A DNA stretch of 64,000 bases from Zelopaecilomyces penicillatus. Taxonomy: Eukaryota; Ascomycota; Sordariomycetes; Hypocreales; Pseudodiploosporaceae. Shown here piece after piece: positions 58,028-64,000 of the stretch; the stretch's first letter is position 1, and every line of letters begins with the position of its first letter. The position numbers were made by a program, and so were the translations under genes. The notes under the pieces were generated by a model. That model ran no database searches. It was given only the letters and a program-made list of their open reading frames with translations, and was not told where the DNA came from. The stretch covers positions 7,068,001 to 7,132,000 of the forward strand of contig VCCP01000001.1 in NCBI GenBank assembly GCA_005765155.1. Direction: 5' to 3'.

Positions 58028-59422
58028 GGTGGATTCCTTTGCGAGCCCGGGTGGGCCTAGATGGCGATTTTCCCAACTCCTGCCGTACTCCCCCGGACGC
58101 ACGGAGAGGAGCCGTCAGTCAAAGTGGTTGACGAGGCTAAGGATTCGGTTTGTTGCCTGACGATGCCCAGAATAGGATTCGCTCACGTAACAAAGGAATT
58201 GGAGGATTTTGGAAAGTGGGTTCTTTTTTAGTTAGTTGGTGATTGATTGTGGGACGGACGTGGATGTTCGGAGGAAGAAACAACCTCCCCCCCCCCGAGG
58301 ACTCCATAACTTACCCGACCTATTATTACGAACTATTACCCGGGAGAGGCCTAAGGAACTGGCGATCTGCCCGAGCCCTCATCTGGGGCAAAACCCTTTT
58401 TTTTCTGTGTGGCCAGGTCCGTGAGATTAGTTTCTTTACGTTCACACCCATGGGGTGGTGCAAAAGTGCTAAGCATTTTATCGACGTCACACCATCTTCT
58501 CGGGAAGTTCTTTTATTTTATTTTATGCTACATACATACACACGTACGTACACAAAGCTTGTTGGCATTTGGGTTAGTTTCTTAAATACGGATCGTGTTC
58601 CGTAGAAGGAGGGTGCCGATCTAAATGCACCTCACCCGTCCCACCCTCCCTTTGCTTGTAAGAATTAGTATTTGTAAGGTGTGGCTTGTGGTTAGAGAGA
58701 GACATGCGATCTTATTAAAAAAATTGGGGAAGTTCTAGAATAGAATGCTGACTTCGAGATGTTTAACCGGCGGCATCCATACAGGGTGTAAACAAGCATA
58801 TCGTCTGAGTCTTAGTCAGATTGCCATACTGCCAAAGGTAGCTTGACTGATGCTCACTGCATATTGATTCCATTATCTAATGGAAATTGTTTCTAGGTAT
58901 AGTATGAAGCTATTCACACATCTTTATTCGTCCGTAATTGCGGCCTCGGATTTACGTTCTACTCTAAGTCGGGTGTGCAAAAAGTTGACAGCGTAGGGAC
59001 TGATGAATGCCCGTCTTATATTTGACTTTCTGTATAAATAGGAGTTGACTTGCATAGTATGTAGTGTCTTTGCTGATGAAGTTGTGGATACAGTGGAGAG
59101 TGTTGATCAATTCTCTTAGCAGCCTTGATTGATAATTAAAACAATTAAATTCTGACATGCGACACATAAAAAGTCATCAACCCAATTAGCCAATATGTTT
59201 GAATGCTATTCACTACCTCGTATTCTATTGATGATATAATACTGCTGCGTAGACATTGGTTTCTTTTACTAATGTCATCCGCAGCCTCGTTCATTTCGTT
59301 GACAAATATCCCCCATGTTGGTAGGAAGCTTTTGAAAGCTCCTTTATCCCAGAGTAGTTGGTTTAATATAGCACGGATGAGAAAAAGGGCCACTAGTATA
59401 CAATTGGACCCCTTTACATAAT
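58028..59422. other. Intergenic
   Basis: Promoter side of the ABC transporter gene and 3' flank of the P450 gene (both minus strand). No other gene was found. CCCC- and CCGAG-rich patches lie near 58288-58310. Confidence 0.5.
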
Positions 59423-61093
59423 CTAAGCGATCCCAGAATCCTTACGAGGTGGCGCACTAGGCGTTTTATTGCCGGCCGATCGCTCCCACTCGGCTAGTTG
59501 CCGAAATCCAATGTCACATCGCCGGCCTCGGGGCACCGCGTTTTGGGTCCCCAGTTGTTCCATACTCGCCCGGGTTGTTGCCGAGTGGGGGTCCTCGCAA
59601 AGGCCGAACTCCCTGACGATGCCGGCGATTAGGAGCTTGATCTCTGCCACGGCGAATGCTTTGCCCAGACACAGACGGGCGCCGTAGCCGAATGGCATAT
59701 AGCACGATTCCATGGCGCGCAGTGTTCCTTCGTCCGCTTCTAGCCATCGCTCCGGGGAGTAGGTATGTGCATCAGGGAACACATCCTGTCTGTGGTGTAT
59801 GGCCAGAGTTGACGTTGAAACAATCGTCTAGTAAATCACTCTGTAGTCAGCACGCATGAAGCTAAAGAGGGTAGATGTAATAACTCAGGGAGACGGAATC
59901 GAAAAGGAAGAATCACTCACCCCAGCCGGGAGTATGACACCATTGTACTCCTTGGTGGCAGGCACCACTCTCTCTGCCCTTCCACTTGACAAAGGATTGA
60001 GTCGGTTAGATTCTCGGATGCATGCATCTAAGATCGGCGAGGCCATGATGGCATCAAAGCTGGGCATGCCATCCTCCTTGACAGGCAGCGTAAGAAGCTC
60101 CGCTCGGAGACGGCTCTGCCATTCGGGGTGACAAGCCAAGTTCCAAAGCGTGAAGGTGAGTGCAAGAGCCACTGTAGTCTGAGCGGCATGGATATTGTCT
60201 AGAAGCTCGGCCGCAATCCACGAAACGGGATATGGCTCACCATCGGGGGTCTTTGCGTTGCTGAGTTGATGCAGAAGAGAACCGACCATCATCTTGTCAG
60301 GGTTCTGTCTCGCGGAGATAATCTTGTCCAAATTCCAGTCGGTCAATCTCTCTTCGGCTGATAAAAAGGTTGGGTCATTTTTAACGTGGGATAGGGTAGT
60401 CCTGATAATCTTGTGAACCAGGGGGAAGTTGTAATAGAGGTTGTTCCAGATCTCAACTTCCTTCCAGCCCTCGAGAATCGTTCGCTCCTCGCACGTTTTA
60501 TCTTCAATTGTGCGAGCACATAGCTCTGGTCCGTACACAAGGCCCGTGATATTGTCAAAAGAGTAGAAATTACACCGCAGCAAAACATCCGCGGTCGGCT
60601 GGACCTTGATGTCTTTCTTCAACTGGTCGAGAAATTTCGTGACGTTGTTCCATATAGGCTGCAACGCTGCCGGCTTATAAAGCGACGTGGGCTGATAAAA
60701 AGCAAATGTTCGCTTTAGTAGCTGACGATGCGGTTTGACATCAAGCGTGCAGAAAATTGGTCGTTCGCCATACATGAGGAAATTATCAAAATATTTGCTT
60801 TTGGGGTGGCGGCCCGTGGAGCCGTATATTTCCTTTGTCAGTGCCGCATTGGCAAAAGAGATTTCTCCCGGCGCAACTAGCACGACATCGCCATATTGGC
60901 GATGCCATTCGTAAATCTTGTCGATCCGATGTAGCCACATGTCATGATAGACGGCCCAGTAGCGTGTGATTTTGCAGAGTCTTGGCCCTGGAACATTCCT
61001 GTAAGGCGACAAGAACAAAGCATAGATGACTCGACCGACTGCGAGAATGAGAAGCAGAGCGGACAAGAGAGCCGCAAGGTTTGACAACGCCAT
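59423..61093 (-). CDS. Cytochrome P450 monooxygenase
   Basis: Membrane-anchored P450 of 525 residues in two exons (61093-59921, 59827-59423; phase 0). The N-terminus is a hydrophobic anchor (LSNLAALLSALLLILAVG) followed by the proline-rich VPGPRLCK hinge. The I-helix reads HAAQTTVAL, the ExxR pair is ESNR at 361-364, PERW appears in YSPERWLEA, and the heme loop FGYGARLCLG places the cysteine ligand at 444. All core motifs are intact. The substrate is not predictable. Position between the transporter and the NRPS suggests it tailors the NRPS product. Confidence 0.9.
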
Positions 61094-63105
61094 TGTTAAA
61101 GCTCGTTTTCTTCTTCTTTAAACAGATGAGGTTTCTCAATTAAAATCAAACTGCTTGTAACGCAGAGCACGATAAATGGAAAGCTCTAATACAAAGAGGA
61201 GGGAACGTATGCTTGAGCACACGAAATGAGAGTCAATTCTAGAGAAGATGACTGGATATAGAGCAAGCAGAACCGGCAAGAGACTTGTTTACGTAGTTTA
61301 TATAGAATTTAGATCGTTGTGTATATGTATGCAGGACTACATCATGCTCCGTCAAGCTCTTTACCATTCCCACCCTCCCTTAGCCACACTCGCATGATTC
61401 AATACAACATCCGGCATCACATTTCCGTATTGTGCCATTGGTTTCTGAAGAAAACTTTCATCGGGGACCAGTCAAACGGACAATGCCGGCAAGACTCCCC
61501 CATTCCCAGGAACTCGTGTTGCAAGACGTAATTTTGTCACAGTTGAAGCAAAGGAGCCACATCCCCCCTCCCCCCTAGGTGTGGTTGTATTGTTTACTGT
61601 GTAACCACCCTCTACAGTCTATAGTACATGCTACTCCATGCCTGCCCTACTGGCTGTGACAAATTTGACGTTTTCTTAACTTGTTGTGCGATATAGGGTG
61701 GATGGATGCGTGTGCAGGGGAGTGAGTACTTTTTTCCTTTTCATTCCTAAACAAGGCTTTCAGGCTAGTGGTGAAGCTGACTTTTCTTTTTCGGCAGGGG
61801 ACAAGAGAGAGAAGAGATCAACGGACAAACCCCGACCTGTTTCATTGACTGTCATTTGTGGCTGAGTTTTTGGGTATTCTCCCGCATGATCGCCTGGCGG
61901 GATGCAGCCCAGCATTGGAAATACACGAATGAGAAAGGTTTCCTGCCGTCGAGGTTGTTGTCGTCAACGCCGCGCTGAACTGCTGCAGGACCGGAAGTGG
62001 TGAGGTGCAGAATTCTGGCTGGCTGGCTGGCTTGGATCGACCCCACGGACAGTGATGATCATTGTGAGGATCGGGTATAATAACCCTAACCACGTATATC
62101 AGATCCAACCAACTGGAGTCATTAAAAGATGAATTGAAAAGACGACATTACTGCAGTCAATCGAATAGAGCCAGTGATCCTATAGGAGGGAGCTAATACC
62201 GGGTAGCTTGGCGGAGACATGTGGTGGCTTCAGCTAACCTTGATGAGGGAATAATCGACAGAGCTTGGCGGGCTGGAGCAGGGCGCTAAAGTCGAGCAAA
62301 CGCCTCGTGTGGTGACGTCCATACATAATGGACAAGGCAACCATGGGAGGGAGGAGTGGATCAATCATGTCATCGGTCAAGGGGGTGGACTGAGGGGTGT
62401 CAGTAAGAGGTGTCAGGGGAGGTGTCTGAGACTTTGGGCCGACTCTTGAAGTACTCCGGGCAATATCGAAATGAGGTTATAGGAATAGGGATAAACGACA
62501 TTTGGCCGGCCTGCGTGATACACACACGCCCTACCCCCAACCATCCTGTAGGAGTGGCGTGTGCGACCTTGGAGAAGAGCGAGATGTCAATTTTGGATTT
62601 GGCAGGCATGATTGAGCGCGATCCAGAACCCCCAGATGACGATCCCCCCCATCGGCACTGGCACAGTGAATGCGCTATGAATCAGTTTTTTTTTTTTAAT
62701 GTAATTTGTTTTGTTGGGTAACGCGAAACATGGTTGTCGGTGCAGTCTCGGATAATCGACTAGAGTGTGACAGAGAGTGAGAGGGAGAGAGGTAGAGAGA
62801 GTCAAGGATTATAAGCAGTCAGCAAGACGGTGAACTTGACGGCTTCACACCAACTGCTTCTCACTTCCATATTCTGGAACAAAAGATCAATTTGTTGTTT
62901 TATCGTGGTTTACAGGGTTTACACCAACAATTCAGATATTTCTTCTGAAACCTACCAAAAGCAGTACAAGAAAACACCATTCGTCAGCTTCCCCATTATA
63001 CACAGCAGAAGCCCAACATCACTACCCAATACATACACATACATACAAACTGTACTGTACCAAAAGAAAACCACCACATCACGCAAACAAAACATTAATT
63101 ACGAT
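61094..63105. other. Divergent promoter region between P450 and NRPS genes
   Basis: A 2.0 kb shared 5' region without genes, wide enough for cluster-level control. Several CACCCTCCC/CCCCTCCC tracts are seen near 61371, 61565 and 61608. None is a proven site. Confidence 0.5.
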
Positions 63106-64000
63106 ATGTCTGCCCCTTTACAAACCGAGAAGCGGCGCTCTTCATCGCCGCACCAACATGAACCTCAAATTGCAGACACTATTACCACTACCGCAACTCC
63201 TCAAGATCTCCAGCTTATTTGGCAATGGAACAAGTCAGTTCCAGAGACGATCAATGGCCGCGTTCATGACCTCATCTCGGAAAGAGTGCGAATGCAGCCG
63301 GATGCCCAAGCGGTGTGCGCCTGGGACGGAAACTGGACCTATCGCCAACTTGAAGAACTCTCCACCAACCTCGCTCACTGGCTCGTCGAGATGGGCGTTG
63401 GCCCGGAGGTTGTTGTGCCCTTGTGCGTTCAAAAGTCAAAATGGACTCCCATCGCGAAGCTCGCCGTCATGAAGGCAGGCGGCGTATCGGTTGTTTTGGA
63501 GCCATCGCTGCCTCATGACCGGTTAAGCAGCATTGTTCAGCAAGTCGAGCCGATTGTAGTGCTCTCCTCACCTTACACAACTGAGCTCGCTGGCCGGCTC
63601 ACCACACGGCCGGTTGTAATTGTTAATGAAGATACCACCACACCATACATCATCACCAGCACACTACCAGAGGTTCAGCCCTGGAATACACTCTACATTG
63701 TCTTCACTTCTGGAAGCACAGGTACCCCCAAGGGTAGCATGATTACCCATTTCAATTATTGCAGCACAATTCGCCATCAGCAGGCCATCTTTGGTTATTC
63801 CACTTCATCACGCGTCTACGACTTTGCAAAGTACTCGTTTGACGTTACCTGGTCTAATTTTATATACACACTTAATGCTGGTGGCTGCCTCTGCATCCCC
63901 TCACCCCAAGAAGCTCTCAGTAACCTTGTAGGTTCAATACTAGAGTACAATGCAAACCTGATAAACATTACGCCGACTGTTGGAAGCATGATGCGGCCAT
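63106..64000 (+). CDS. Nonribosomal peptide synthetase, N-terminal adenylation domain (cut by window edge)
   Basis: The frame is open from the ATG at 63106 to the window end (298 codons) with no intron needed. The protein starts directly with an adenylation domain. A helical start (QLIWQWNKSVPETINGRVHD) leads into WTYRQLEELS (A1), AVMKAGGVSVVLEP (A2), YIVFTSGSTGTPKG (A3, P-loop), KYSFDVTWS (A4) and NITPTVGSMM (A5). Two of the ten specificity positions can be read from A4, Asp then Val, and the rest lie beyond the window. There is no N-terminal condensation domain, so the first module loads its amino acid directly. The specificity and module count cannot be given. An NRPS-like carboxylic-acid reductase is possible in principle, but the start and motif series fit an NRPS better. 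Confidence 0.85.
   Translation, partial: MSAPLQTEKRRSSSPHQHEPQIADTITTTATPQDLQLIWQWNKSVPETINGRVHDLISERVRMQPDAQAVCAWDGNWTYRQLEELSTNLAHWLVEMGVGPEVVVPLCVQKSKWTPIAKLAVMKAGGVSVVLEPSLPHDRLSSIVQQVEPIVVLSSPYTTELAGRLTTRPVVIVNEDTTTPYIITSTLPEVQPWNTLYIVFTSGSTGTPKGSMITHFNYCSTIRHQQAIFGYSTSSRVYDFAKYSFDVTWSNFIYTLNAGGCLCIPSPQEALSNLVGSILEYNANLINITPTVGSMMRP

Noticed and set aside
1..64000. tRNA genes and CRISPR arrays
   Set aside because: No cloverleaf with matching T-loop was found by eye, and the only tandem arrays are short minisatellites; a tRNA scan would be needed to be certain.

Overview
The window is a stretch of a filamentous ascomycete genome, most likely a Sordariomycete and perhaps a member of the Hypocreales. 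Genes are separated by 0.3-3 kb and interrupted by 48-110 nt introns with GTRNGT donors and CTNAC/CTAAC branch sites. Many products are typical of filamentous fungi: a NACHT-WD40 NLR, a HET-S homologue, a Zn2Cys6 regulator, a trichodiene-synthase-type cyclase, an NRPS, small secreted cysteine proteins and a subtilisin. The species cannot be fixed from sequence alone. Most exon joins given here were worked out by reading phase and family motifs across each junction.

Layout. 1-3397: no gene seen. 3398-10869: a threonine/valine-rich secreted protein, a cupin (cysteine-dioxygenase-like) protein, an APH-type kinase, a broken PAF-acetylhydrolase-like gene and a GRF-type zinc-finger protein. 10870-13233: AT-rich decayed DNA with a three-unit 40-bp tandem repeat and a dead protein-kinase-like relic. 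13794-21336: the most striking block, with three co-directional genes. They encode a small ubiquitin-like-fold protein with two HET-s-like repeats, a HET-S-type HeLo protein with its two-repeat prion-forming tail, and an NLR (NACHT plus about 18 WD40 repeats) whose N-terminus is a single HET-s-like motif. The last two match the known het-S/nwd2 amyloid-signalling pair. The ubiquitin-like protein looks like a further, undescribed partner.

22153-33050: an ATP-grasp/methyltransferase fusion, a TRI5-family terpene cyclase, a small P-loop NTPase, and a five-exon gene fusing a cellular-type RNA-dependent RNA polymerase to a UPF1-like SF1 helicase. 33280-47524: small secreted proteins, a Zn2Cys6 regulator gene with an apparent frameshift, a short-chain dehydrogenase, a conserved hypothetical protein and a secreted subtilisin.

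48788-64000: a probable secondary-metabolite cluster cut by the window edge. It holds a glycine-amidinotransferase-like enzyme, a 14-exon ABCC transporter (with a GC-AG intron inside its second Walker A), a cytochrome P450, and the first 298 codons of an NRPS on the opposite strand. The inferred product is a peptide carrying a guanidino (amidino) group, oxidised by the P450 and exported by the transporter.
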